Shown here: positions 1-7,422 of the stretch, one piece after another
Numbering within the stretch: the first letter of the stretch is position 1
Layout: every line of letters starts with the position of its first letter
NCBI RefSeq assembly: GCF_022815725.1
Contig: NZ_JALGRF010000001.1
Coordinates: 124,001 to 188,000, forward strand
DNA from: Streptomyces sp. APSN-46.1
GTDB lineage: Bacteria > Actinomycetota > Actinomycetes > Streptomycetales > Streptomycetaceae
Direction of reading: 5' to 3'
Length of the DNA: 64,000 nucleotides
Notes under the pieces: generated by a model
What the model was told of the DNA's origin: nothing
The model's input: only the letters and a program-made list of their open reading frames with translations
Database searches by the model: none
Translations under genes and position numbers: made by a program

Positions 1-776
1 GCGTGGACGTAGCGGGCGGTCAGCAGGCCGCTGCCGCTGATGATGGGCAGCGCCTCGCCGGCCTGCAGCGGGAAGGACGGCTCCAGGCCGGCCCGCGCCA
101 AGGTGGCGTACGCCGGTGCGGTGCGGCCCTGGTAGCGGGCCGGGGCCTGCTCGCCGGTGATGACCAGACCCGCGGCGGCCATCGGCTGCAGGTCACCGGT
201 GCCCAGGGAGCCGACCTGCGGGATGACCGGTGTGACACCGGCGTTCACCAGCGACAGCATGCGCTCGACCAGGGCCGGCCGTACGCCCATGGTGGCGCGG
301 GCCATGGCGTTCGCCCGCAGCACCAGCGCGAGGCGGGCCTCACCGTCGGAGACCGCGGGGCCGATGCCGGCGGCGTGGGAGCGCAGGATCCGGCGCTGGA
401 ACTCCTCCTGCTGGGCGGGCTCCAGCGGCTTGTCCTTCAACGGGCCCAGGGCCTGGTTCCAGCCGTAGACGCGCTGGCCGGACGCCAGGGTCCGCAGGGC
501 ACCGTCCCGGGCGCCCTGCATGCGCCGGGCCGCTCCCGGGTCCAACCGCAGCGTCACCGGCTCGCCCCGCACGATGCGCAGCATGTCCTCCATCGACAAG
601 GAGTCGCCGTCCAGCACCACCTGGTGCGCCGGCGCGGGCCGGGGGGCGGCGACACCGGCCGACGGCACCTGTGCCCGGGGCGCCGGCGTCACCGGAGCGG
701 CGGCAGCGGCAGCCGACGGCGCGGCGCCCAGAGCGGACAGCAGGACAACGGAGACGCACATCGCTCGAAGAGTCAC
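1..776 (-). CDS. Secreted aromatic amino acid ammonia-lyase family protein (partial, C-terminus outside window)
   Basis: Read on the minus strand from a GTG at 776; an in-frame ATG at 761 is the alternative. About 258 residues are visible and the gene leaves the window at base 1. The N-terminus is a Sec-type signal (hydrophobic VVLLSALGAA, then an Ala/Pro-rich stretch). The rest follows the histidine/phenylalanine ammonia-lyase fold: RVYGWNQALGPLKD near residue 103 matches the YGxNTGFG tyrosine loop, followed by an RxxILRSHAAGIG-like helix, VIPQVGSLGTGDLQPMA near 187, and LQAGEALPIISGSG near 235. The Ala-Ser-Gly triad that cyclises to the MIO cofactor is not present: the loop reads GSLGTGDL, one residue short. 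The substrate-binding NGT motif reads SGS. Export and the missing triad suggest a divergent, possibly non-lyase member. The fold assignment is solid; the function is unknown. Confidence 0.75.
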   Translation of the reverse strand, partial: MTLRAMCVSVVLLSALGAAPSAAAAAAPVTPAPRAQVPSAGVAAPRPAPAHQVVLDGDSLSMEDMLRIVRGEPVTLRLDPGAARRMQGARDGALRTLASGQRVYGWNQALGPLKDKPLEPAQQEEFQRRILRSHAAGIGPAVSDGEARLALVLRANAMARATMGVRPALVERMLSLVNAGVTPVIPQVGSLGTGDLQPMAAAGLVITGEQAPARYQGRTAPAYATLARAGLEPSFPLQAGEALPIISGSGLLTARYVH

Positions 777-897
777 GCCGGACAGATTTCATGTTTTACG
801 TACGGCGATGCGCGGCAACACGGTCCGGTGGCACCAACTTCCCCCGCATGGCGGCTCGAAGCCCGAGTGGCGGGCCACTGGAGGCAGGACCCGCTCT

Positions 898-1437
898 CTA
901 CTCGCCCCCGCCGCGTCCTCGCGTCACCCGGGCCGCGAGCTCCTCGGGCATGCCGTCCCGGTTGGCCGGGGTGAGGTGAACGACCTCGATGTCGGCGCGC
1001 CGCTTGAGGGCGTCGGTGAACGGATCGCGGTGCGCGTGTACCGTGGCGACGACGTCGACGTCTGCGGCGAACAGCGTGATGACCGCGTCCCGGAACGCCG
1101 TGCACGTCAGTTCCATCCGACCCAGTTCGTCGATGAGCACCAGCCGCCCTGTCGCCTCCCCGCCTGCTGCCGGCCGTAGCGACGGCAGCGCCAGTCGTTC
1201 CATGACGCCCAGGTCTACGCCGTATTTCCCTACGTGCGGCGGACCAGGGAGGTCGACGTGGGCGAGCACCTCCCGCTGGCCTGCCAGGGTCTCCAGGGCG
1301 AAACCGACCCGGCTGCCGGATTGTCGGATCTCCTCCGTGGTGAAGCCGGTGGCCGCGTGGGCGGGCAGCAGCGCGGCCAGCCGGCGGAGGGCGGTCGTCT
1401 TGCCCGCGCCAGGGCGGCCCTCGATCAGGATCCTCAT
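898..1437 (-). CDS. THEP1-like nucleoside-triphosphatase
   Basis: A 179-residue P-loop protein of the archaeal/bacterial THEP1 NTPase family (NTPase_1). The ATG at 1437 gives MRILIEGRPGAGKTT with Walker A GRPGAGKT at residues 7-14, immediately after a first beta strand as usual for the family. LVLIDELGRME near residue 105 is the Walker B segment with the DE(L/I)GxME signature. The ORF is open further upstream but the extra residues are low-complexity, so the ATG start is preferred; no good ribosome-binding site precedes it. It lies 121 bp upstream of the lyase-like gene on the same strand. Family members hydrolyse NTPs slowly in vitro and their cellular role is unknown. Confidence 0.85.
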   Translation of the reverse strand: MRILIEGRPGAGKTTALRRLAALLPAHAATGFTTEEIRQSGSRVGFALETLAGQREVLAHVDLPGPPHVGKYGVDLGVMERLALPSLRPAAGGEATGRLVLIDELGRMELTCTAFRDAVITLFAADVDVVATVHAHRDPFTDALKRRADIEVVHLTPANRDGMPEELAARVTRGRGGGE

Positions 1438-1699
1438 CGGCACACTGCCATTTTCACCCCCGCTCCCAGAGGCGGGCCGGTGGGATCGGCCGAACGGGGG
1501 GTGGCGTGCGGACCGGTGCCGGCCGGTGTCGGCGCCGCCGTTGCGGGGTGGCAGGCGCACGAAGTGTCCGCTACAACGCGTCGAACCAGTTCACCTGGCG
1601 GGTCGCGACCACGGACATCGACCTGGGCGGCGCACGCCGTGCCGGCGCACCGAGTGAGGGGCAAGCCCGGATGCGGTGCCCTATTCGTCCGCTTACGTT

Positions 1700-3025
1700 A
1701 TGCGCGTGACCCCTCGTGCGCGGGCGTGGAGCCTGCTTCCCCTCGTGGCGCCCGCGCTGGTCATCGGGGTCGGCGCGAGCCTGCTGCTGTTCGGGGTGTC
1801 CAAGCTCGCCGATCTGCTGAAGGGCGTGCTGTGGGAGACCTTGCCGGACGCGGTCGGGCTCGGCCCGTACTCCGTGCCCTGGATCCTGATCGTGCTCACG
1901 GCGACCGGCGTCGCGGTGGGCCTGGTGGTGTGGAAGGTGCACGGCCATGCCGGGCCGGACCCGGCGACCACCGGCCTGGTCGATGCGCCGCTGCCCCTCG
2001 GGGTGCTTCCGGGCCTGTTGCTGGCGGCCGTGCTGGCGCTGGCGGGCGGGGTCAGCCTGGGCCCGGAGAACCCGATCACCGCCGCGAACATCGCGCTCGC
2101 GTACTGGCTGGGCAACCGGCTGAAGCGGGGGTCGCCGCCGGTGCTGTGGGTCATGCTGGCCGCGGCCGCGACGATCGGAGCGCTGTTCGGCACGCCGGTG
2201 GCGGCGGCCCTGGTGCTGTCGGAGTTCGTCGCGGATGCCGACCGGCCCGCCGACGGGCTGACGCTCTGGGACCGGCTGTTCGCGCCGCTGGTGGCGGCCG
2301 GGGCGGGCGGGCTGACCACGCTGCTGCTGGAGCAGCCGACGTTCGCGCTGCCGCTGCCGGACCTGGGGCGGCCCGGCTGGGGCGATCTGCTGGCAGCGCT
2401 GGTGGTCGCTTCGGTGGGCGCGGTACTGGGGATGGCGGCGGTGTACGCGTTCCCGTACACCCACCGGATCTTCTACCGGCTGCGGCACCCGGTGCTGATC
2501 GTGACGGCGGGCGGAGTGGTGCTGGGGCTGCTGGGCGCGCTGGGCGGGCAGCTGACGCTGTTCAAGGGGCTGGAGGAGACCGGCGAGCTGGTGGAGTCCG
2601 CGTCCTCGTACGGCTGGGGCGCGCTGCTGGGCATGGCGGTGGTGAAGATGGTCGCGCTGACGGTGGCCTCGACGTCGGGGTTCCGGGGCGGGCGCATCTT
2701 CCCGTCGGTGTTCGTGGGGGTGGCGCTGGGGCTTGCGGCCCACGCGCTGGTCCCGGCGGTGTCGCCGACGGTGGGGGTGACCTGCGCGGTCCTCGGCGTC
2801 GTCGTGGCCGCGACCCGGAACGGCTGGCTGAGCCTGTTCGCGGCGGCGATGCTGGCCCCGGCCTCCATCGGCCTGCTTCCGCTGCTGTGCCTGGCGGTGC
2901 TGCCGGCCTGGCTGATCTGCACGGGGCGGCCGTTGATGCAGCTGCCTCCGGTGGCGGTCGCGGGCCCCTCGGAGGCTCCTCCGAAGGCGGGTCCCCCGAA
3001 GGAGGGTCCCGTGGGGCGGACATGA
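1700..3025 (+). CDS. ClC-family chloride channel/transporter homologue
   Basis: A 441-residue polytopic membrane protein with about ten hydrophobic helices. GGVSLGPENPIT near residue 116 occupies the place of the ClC helix-F GREGP motif, and GGRIFPSVFVG near residue 330 matches the GxFxP helix-N motif, so the ion-pathway motifs are recognisable but divergent. The ATG at 1700 begins MRVTPRARAW, a basic cytoplasmic start followed by a helix; a GTG at 1676 is an alternative with GAGGGG 14 nt upstream. The C-terminus is a short Pro/Gly/Lys tail with repeated KxGPP units. It is divergent from the NTPase gene. Whether it is a channel or a proton-coupled antiporter cannot be told from the sequence. 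Confidence 0.8.
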   Translation: MRVTPRARAWSLLPLVAPALVIGVGASLLLFGVSKLADLLKGVLWETLPDAVGLGPYSVPWILIVLTATGVAVGLVVWKVHGHAGPDPATTGLVDAPLPLGVLPGLLLAAVLALAGGVSLGPENPITAANIALAYWLGNRLKRGSPPVLWVMLAAAATIGALFGTPVAAALVLSEFVADADRPADGLTLWDRLFAPLVAAGAGGLTTLLLEQPTFALPLPDLGRPGWGDLLAALVVASVGAVLGMAAVYAFPYTHRIFYRLRHPVLIVTAGGVVLGLLGALGGQLTLFKGLEETGELVESASSYGWGALLGMAVVKMVALTVASTSGFRGGRIFPSVFVGVALGLAAHALVPAVSPTVGVTCAVLGVVVAATRNGWLSLFAAAMLAPASIGLLPLLCLAVLPAWLICTGRPLMQLPPVAVAGPSEAPPKAGPPKEGPVGRT

Positions 3026-3140
3026 CAGTCCCCGGCACAATCCCACTCGGTTTCCGTGAGCCTCAGCCGTCGCCGATGGGCTCCTTCAACCGACAGGTTG
3101 TGCCGGGGGCCTGGCCAGAGCCGAGATGGGGGTCACGCGG

Positions 3141-3162
3141 ACTTCTGGACGTCTCCAGAAGT
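3141..3162. terminator. Hairpin downstream of the ClC gene
   Basis: A perfect 9-bp inverted repeat (ACTTCTGGA / TCCAGAAGT) with a 4-nt CGTC loop lies 116 bp after the channel gene, in the gap between two convergent genes. It could act as a terminator or as a protein site; no T-run follows. Confidence 0.45.
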
Positions 3163-3198
3163 GAGTGCGGCTCTCTCTGGTTGTCCGGTGTATTGAAG

Positions 3199-3248
3199 AG
3201 TTTCCTCCCTATTTCGGCCTAGTCAAGGGAGGGGATGGAGAAACTTTT
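3199..3248 (+). terminator. Bulged hairpin followed by TTTT
   Basis: AGTTTC pairs with GAAACT and CTCCCT pairs with AGGGAG, giving a 12-bp stem with an 8-nt bulge on the 3' side, immediately followed by a run of four T. This is an unusual AT-containing structure in a GC-rich genome. It is placed to end transcription from the channel gene before the convergent lysE-like gene. Confidence 0.45.
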
Positions 3249-3296
3249 GCCATGATTTGTCCGGTCTTTGTCTGATCTTCGTCTGATCGTCTTCGG

Positions 3297-3920
3297 TCAG
3301 GCGCGGACGAGGAGCATGCCGCCCATCGTGACCATCGTCGCGGCGACGAGGCCGTCCAGCACCCGCCAGGCCGAGGGGCGGGCGAGGAGGCCGCTGAGCA
3401 GGCGGGCGCCGTAGCCCAGGGAGCCGAACCAGGTCAGGCTGGCCAGGGCGGCGCCCGCGCCGAAGGCCCAGCGCAGGTCGCCGCGGTCGGCGGCCAGGGA
3501 GCCGAGCAGCAGCACGGTGTCCAGGTAGACGTGCGGGTTCAGCCAGGTCATGGCCAGGCAGGTCAGCACCGCCCGGCGCCCGGAGCCGGGGGAGGCGCCC
3601 TCCGCGGTGAGGGCCGCGCCGGGGGTGGGGCGCAGCACCCGCCGCGCCGCGAGCACTCCGTAGCCGATCAGGAAGGCGCCCCCGGCGATGCCGACGGCGG
3701 TCAGGGCGGCCGGCCAGGCGGTGACGACGGCGCCGACGCCGGCGACGCCGAGCACGATGAGAGCCGCGTCCGACAGGGCGCAGATGGCGACCACGGCGAG
3801 AACGGCGTGGCGGCGCGCGCCCTGCCGGAGGACGAAGGCGTTCTGCGCGCCGATGGCGACGATGAGGGAGAGCCCGGTGCCGAAGCCGGCCAGGGCGGCC
3901 GTGGTGATGCCGTGTGTCAT
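3297..3920 (-). CDS. LysE/ArgO-family amino acid exporter
   Basis: A 207-residue inner-membrane protein with six predicted helices. The N-terminal segment GLSLIVAIGAQNAFVLRQG is the LysE-family signature, and TWLNPHVYLDTVLLLGS in the middle is the second conserved block. LysE and ArgO export surplus basic amino acids such as lysine, arginine or canavanine. The gene is transcribed away from an adjacent LysR-type regulator, the classic lysE-lysG / argO-argP arrangement, so its expression probably responds to intracellular basic amino acids. Substrate identity is inferred from family and context. Confidence 0.9.
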   Translation of the reverse strand: MTHGITTAALAGFGTGLSLIVAIGAQNAFVLRQGARRHAVLAVVAICALSDAALIVLGVAGVGAVVTAWPAALTAVGIAGGAFLIGYGVLAARRVLRPTPGAALTAEGASPGSGRRAVLTCLAMTWLNPHVYLDTVLLLGSLAADRGDLRWAFGAGAALASLTWFGSLGYGARLLSGLLARPSAWRVLDGLVAATMVTMGGMLLVRA

Positions 3921-3989
3921 ACGTCCGACCGTAGGTACCGGCGCACCGACAGTACAGCTAAAGATTTTTACGTAGCATTAGCACTCGTG
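3921..3989. promoter_or_regulatory. Divergent lysE-lysR intergenic control region
   Basis: This 69-bp AT-enriched gap separates the exporter from its regulator. It contains CAGCTAAAGATTTTTACG followed by TAGCAT and TTAGCA, close to the regulator start. A -10-like TAGCAT ends about 9 to 12 nt before the GTG/ATG, so the regulator transcript may be nearly leaderless. A LysR-type operator is expected here, but I cannot fix its boundaries. Confidence 0.45.
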
Positions 3990-4898
3990 ATGAATGAGCT
4001 CCCTCTGGACCAGGTACGGACCCTGCTCGCTGTGGTGGACGAGGGCACGTTCGACGCGGCCGCCGCCGCCCTGCACGTCACGCCGTCCGCCATCAGCCAG
4101 CGGGTCAAGGCGCTGGAGCAGCGCACCGGACGGGTGCTGCTGATGCGGAGCAAGCCGGTGCGGGCGACCGAATCCGGCGAGGTGGTGATCCGGTTCGCGC
4201 GCCAGCTGGCCCGGCTGGAGCGCGACGCGCGGGCCGAGCTGGGGATGGGGGCGGCCGAGGGCATGGGGCCGGTGCGGCTGCCGATCGCGGTGAACGCGGA
4301 CTCCCTGGCCACCTGGTTCCTTCCGGCGCTGACCCGGGTGCCGCAGGATCCGCCGGTCTGCTTCGAACTGCACCGCGAGGACGAGTCCCATACGACGGCG
4401 CTGCTGCGGGAGGGGCAGGTGATGGCGGCGGTCACCTCCTCGCCGGACCCGGTGGCGGGGTGCACCGTACGGGGGCTGGGACTGGCTCGTTACCTGCCGG
4501 TCGCGAGCCCCGGCTTCGCCGCCCGCCACCTGACGGGCGCGCCGGCGCGGGACCTCCGGGAGGCGCCGGTGATCGTGTTCGACCGCCGGGACGACCTCCA
4601 GGACGCGTTCGTCCGGTCGCTGGCGGGGCCGGACGCGGCGGCGTCGCCGGCGCGCCACCACGTGCCCACCTCGGAGGGCTTCCGCGACGCGGTGGCCGCC
4701 GGACTGGGGTGGGGGCTGGTGCCGGAGACGCAGGCCGGGCCGCTGGTGCGGTCGGGGGAGCTGGTGCTGCTGGAGCCGCGGCGGCCGTTGGACGTGCCGC
4801 TGTACTGGCAGCAGTGGAAGCTGGATTCCCCGGCGCTGTCGCAGGTGGCCGCGGTGATCGCGGAGGTCGCGGCGGAGGAGCTGCGGCCGGCCCGCTGA
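3990..4898 (+). CDS. LysG/ArgP-type LysR-family regulator
   Basis: A 302-residue LysR-type transcriptional regulator. Residues 3-62 form the winged helix-turn-helix (LDQVRTLLAVVDEGTF, then ALHVTPSAISQRVKALEQ), followed by a linker helix and a periplasmic-binding-protein-like effector domain. The sequence RTLLAVVDEGTFDAAAAALHVTPSAIS matches the ArgP/LysG subgroup (written here only to identify the subgroup; key residues are the VTPSAISQR recognition helix). It is divergent from the LysE-type exporter and most likely activates it when lysine or arginine accumulates. The ATG at 3990 is used; a GTG one codon upstream is equally possible. Confidence 0.9.
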   Translation: MNELPLDQVRTLLAVVDEGTFDAAAAALHVTPSAISQRVKALEQRTGRVLLMRSKPVRATESGEVVIRFARQLARLERDARAELGMGAAEGMGPVRLPIAVNADSLATWFLPALTRVPQDPPVCFELHREDESHTTALLREGQVMAAVTSSPDPVAGCTVRGLGLARYLPVASPGFAARHLTGAPARDLREAPVIVFDRRDDLQDAFVRSLAGPDAAASPARHHVPTSEGFRDAVAAGLGWGLVPETQAGPLVRSGELVLLEPRRPLDVPLYWQQWKLDSPALSQVAAVIAEVAAEELRPAR

Positions 4899-4926
4899 CA
4901 GGCCCGCGGGCCGAGCGCCCCCCGGC

Positions 4927-5403
4927 CTACAGCTTGCGGAAGTCCCACGACACGACCGACTCCGGGGTGAGGCGGATCCAGGCGTGCCGCCCGTCGTGGG
5001 GCATCTCCTCGATGCCGAAGTTCTTGACGGGGAAGATCCGCTCGGCCTCCGCCAGCTCCGGGCACGGCTCGCCCGTGCGGGGGGCCTCGCCCACGAACAC
5101 GGCGCTCCCGGACAGCTCGACCCCGCGCAGCTCGTCGTAGGACTCACCCGCGTCCACGACCACCGAGATACGGGGGTCCTCGCGCAGGTCGGCCCAGCGG
5201 CGGCTGCGTGTGATCGAGTACAGCCACAGCGAGCCGCCGTCCCAGGCGAACCACAGCGCGCCCACGTGCGGGCGGCCGTCCGGCGAGACCGTCGCCACCC
5301 GGCAGGTGCGCTGTTCCCGCAGGAACGCGTCCACCTCCTCCTCGGTCATCATGATGCGGCGGCCCCGCCGCTGGGTCCCGTCCGTCCGTCCGGCACTGTC
5401 CAT
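4927..5403 (-). CDS. Pyridoxamine 5'-phosphate oxidase-fold protein
   Basis: A 158-residue split-barrel flavin- or deazaflavin-binding protein. EEEVDAFLREQRTCRVAT followed by VSPDGRPHVGALWFAWDG is the typical N-terminal half of PPOX-fold proteins, and RADLREDPRISVVVD-like residues form the next strand pair. Such actinobacterial proteins bind FMN, F420 or haem and act on small molecules; the cofactor is not decidable here. The start at 5403 has GGAGGGAG upstream at a somewhat long spacing; ATGs at 5352 and 5349 are alternatives that would still keep the fold. It is convergent with the LysR gene, whose stop lies 28 bp away. Confidence 0.8.
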   Translation of the reverse strand: MDSAGRTDGTQRRGRRIMMTEEEVDAFLREQRTCRVATVSPDGRPHVGALWFAWDGGSLWLYSITRSRRWADLREDPRISVVVDAGESYDELRGVELSGSAVFVGEAPRTGEPCPELAEAERIFPVKNFGIEEMPHDGRHAWIRLTPESVVSWDFRKL

Positions 5404-5428
5404 CCGGCCCGCTCCCTCCCCTTCACAT

Positions 5429-5443
5429 CTGACTATGTGTCAG
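5429..5443. promoter_or_regulatory. CTGAC-N5-GTCAG inverted repeat, candidate operator
   Basis: CTGAC TATGT GTCAG is a perfect 5-bp dyad with a 5-bp centre in the gap between the PPOX-fold gene and the isochorismatase-fold gene. The centre TATGTG could be part of a -10 element. The spacing fits a TetR-type repressor site, but no regulator gene is adjacent. Confidence 0.4.
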
Positions 5444-5483
5444 GAATCATGAGGGCTCTTCGGCCGCCACGCCAGGGGGAGAC

Positions 5484-6098
5484 ATGCCGGAACTCGATCC
5501 CGCCACCACCGCGCTGCTCACCGTCGAGTGCCAGAACGGCGTCGTCGGCGACGAGAGCGCCCTTCCCGAACTGGCCGAGGAGGCCAGGGACTCCGGGATG
5601 CTGGGACGGGTGGCCGCGCTGGTCGACGCCGCGCACGCGGCCGGCGTACAGGTGCTGCACGCGGTCGCCGAGCGGCGGCCGGACGGACTCGGAGCCAACA
5701 CCAACGCGCGGCTGTTCCGGGCCGCCGGCAGACTCCCGGTGCGCCAGCTCTCCGGGAGCCGGGCGGTCGAGGTCGCGGCCCCCATCGAGGTGGCCGAGCG
5801 GGACCTGGTCGTACGGCGGCTGCACGGGCTGTCCCCGATGGCCGGAACCGATCTGGACCCGCTGCTGCGGAACCTCGGCATCCGCTCCCTCGTCGTCACC
5901 GGGGTCTCCTCGAACATCGCGATCCCGAACACGGTCTTCGACGCCGTGAACCTCGGCTACCGGGTCGTCGTCCCCTCGGACGCCATCAGCGGGGTGCCGG
6001 CCTCGTACACGGCCGAGGTGATCCGCAACTCCCTCGCGCTGGTCGCGTCCATCACCACCGCCGAAGCGCTGATCGACGAGTGGTCCGCACCACGCTGA
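5484..6098 (+). CDS. Isochorismatase-fold cysteine hydrolase homologue lacking the catalytic triad
   Basis: A 204-residue alpha/beta protein of the isochorismatase/nicotinamidase superfamily, with AGGGGGAGAC providing the ribosome-binding site before the ATG. All three catalytic positions are changed. The Asp of the first strand (usually D-x-Q-N) is Glu in TVECQNG, residues 12-18. The Lys is Arg in VVRRLHGLS, and the nucleophile Cys in GVxTxxCV is Ala in GVSSNIAIPN, near residues 137-146. The remaining fold markers are intact (GTDLDPLLRNLGI, VFDAVNLGYRVVVPSDA), so the gene is not decaying. It is probably a binding or regulatory protein rather than a hydrolase. It is divergent from the PPOX-fold gene. 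Confidence 0.85.
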   Translation: MPELDPATTALLTVECQNGVVGDESALPELAEEARDSGMLGRVAALVDAAHAAGVQVLHAVAERRPDGLGANTNARLFRAAGRLPVRQLSGSRAVEVAAPIEVAERDLVVRRLHGLSPMAGTDLDPLLRNLGIRSLVVTGVSSNIAIPNTVFDAVNLGYRVVVPSDAISGVPASYTAEVIRNSLALVASITTAEALIDEWSAPR

Positions 6099-6143
6099 AA
6101 AAACCTTGGATCATGGCGCGCGGCGGCCGGTTAGCCTGGGGAA

Positions 6144-6983
6144 ATGCTCACAGAAGTGATCGCGACCCGTTACGTCACGCCCTTGCGTGAGGGCGGCTCG
6201 CTGCCGGGGATCGTCGAGGCCGACGATCTCGGCACATACGTCATGAAGTTCACCGGAGCCGGCCAGGGGCGCAAGACCCTCGTCGCGGAGGTCATCTGCG
6301 GCCGCCTGGCCCAGCGGCTGGGGCTGCGGGTGCCGCGGCTCGTGCAGATGCAGCTCGACCCCGTCATCGGGCTCGGCGAGCCCGACCAGGAGGTCCAGGA
6401 GCTGCTCAAGGCCAGCGGCGGGCTGAACCTCGGGATGGACTACCTGCCCGGCTCGATCGGCTTCGATCCGCTGGCCTATGAGGTGGACCCCGCCGAGGCG
6501 GGGCGCGTGGTCTGGTTCGACGCCCTGATCAACAACGTGGACCGGTCCTGGCGCAATCCGAACATGCTGGTCTGGCACGGGGACCTCTGGCTCATCGACC
6601 ACGGGGCCACCATGATCTGGCACCACAACTGGCCCACCGCCGAAACCGCGGCCGCCAAGCCCTACAACGCCTCCGACCACGTGCTGGCCCCGGTCGGCCC
6701 CGACATCGCGAAGGCCGCCGCCGAGCTCGCCCCGCTCGTGACGAGGGAGCTGCTCACCGAGGTCACCGCCGAAGTCCCGGACGAGTGGCTGGTCGACGAG
6801 CCCGGGTTCGACTCCACCGACGCGCTGCGCCACGCCTATGTCGAGGCCCTGGTGCCACGCGCGGCCACGATCCACGAGAGGATCACGATGGAGGCCGAGG
6901 TGAAGGCCCGGTCCGGGCCCCCGGGCTGGCTCGCCGAACGCCTCGCCCCCAAGCCCCACCTGAAGAAGAGCGACAGCGAGTGA
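6144..6983 (+). CDS. HipA-like single-domain protein kinase
   Basis: A 279-residue kinase of the compact HipA-like group (I would expect Pfam HipA_2). ATP-site features are visible: Lys in TYVMKFTGAG near residue 34, the Glu of VAEVICGRLAQRLG, the catalytic loop LINNVDRSWRNPN near 127-139 (HipA-type NxDRxxxN) and a metal-binding LIDHGA near 150. It lacks the N-terminal subdomain of E. coli HipA (about 440 residues). It overlaps the next gene by 4 bp (GTGA), so the two are translationally coupled. A -10-like TAGCCT at 6132-6137 would place the transcript start on the A of the ATG, suggesting a leaderless mRNA, although TGGGGA also precedes it. The target of phosphorylation is unknown. Confidence 0.85.
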   Translation: MLTEVIATRYVTPLREGGSLPGIVEADDLGTYVMKFTGAGQGRKTLVAEVICGRLAQRLGLRVPRLVQMQLDPVIGLGEPDQEVQELLKASGGLNLGMDYLPGSIGFDPLAYEVDPAEAGRVVWFDALINNVDRSWRNPNMLVWHGDLWLIDHGATMIWHHNWPTAETAAAKPYNASDHVLAPVGPDIAKAAAELAPLVTRELLTEVTAEVPDEWLVDEPGFDSTDALRHAYVEALVPRAATIHERITMEAEVKARSGPPGWLAERLAPKPHLKKSDSE

Positions 6984-7363
6984 CCAAGCGGGACGTGTTC
7001 GAGTACGCGCTGGTGCGTGTGGTGCCCCGGATGGAGCGCGGCGAGTGTTTCAATGCCGGCGTGATCGTCTACTGCCGGGCCCGGTCCTACGTGGCCGCGC
7101 GCACCCACCTCGACGAGGCCAAGCTCCTCGCCCTGGACCCCGAGGCCGACGTGGCCGGGGTACGGGCGGCCCTGCGCGCGGTCGAGGGGCTGTGCGCGGG
7201 CGGCGAGAGCGCCGGCCAGGCGGCCGGCGACGACCCGGGCCGCCGGTTCCGCTGGCTGATCGCCCCGCGCAGCACCGTGGTGCAGCCGGGCCCCGTGCAC
7301 ACCGGGCTGACGGCCGACCCCGAGGCCGAGGTGGAGCGGCTGCTCGACCTGCTGGTGCGCTGA
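6980..7363 (+). CDS. DUF3037 protein, partner of the HipA-like kinase
   Basis: A 127-residue protein of the DUF3037 family starting at a GTG that overlaps the kinase stop codon (GTGA). The N-terminal block FEYALVRVVPRMERGECFN followed by AGVIVYCR is the family signature, and RFRWLIAPRSTVVQPGPVH near residue 90 is the second conserved block. There is no known enzymatic motif and no DNA-binding motif. Strict coupling to the kinase suggests a substrate, inhibitor or adaptor for it. Unlike HipB, it has no helix-turn-helix, so the pair is not a standard hipBA operon. Confidence 0.85.
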   Translation: MTKRDVFEYALVRVVPRMERGECFNAGVIVYCRARSYVAARTHLDEAKLLALDPEADVAGVRAALRAVEGLCAGGESAGQAAGDDPGRRFRWLIAPRSTVVQPGPVHTGLTADPEAEVERLLDLLVR

Positions 7364-7377
7364 TCGCCGTACTGCGC

Positions 7378-7422
7378 GGAGCCCTGGGACCCGGTGCCGT
7401 TGACACCGGGTGCCAGGGCTCC
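7378..7422 (+). terminator. Strong hairpin after the kinase/DUF3037 unit
   Basis: The arms 7378-7396 and 7404-7422 form a 19-bp stem with one mismatch (GGAGCCCTGG... / ...CCAGGGCTCC) and a 7-nt loop, 14 bp after the DUF3037 stop. No T-tract follows. It overlaps the proposed promoter of the next unit: the TTGACA lies in the loop and the right arm is the promoter spacer. Confidence 0.65.
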
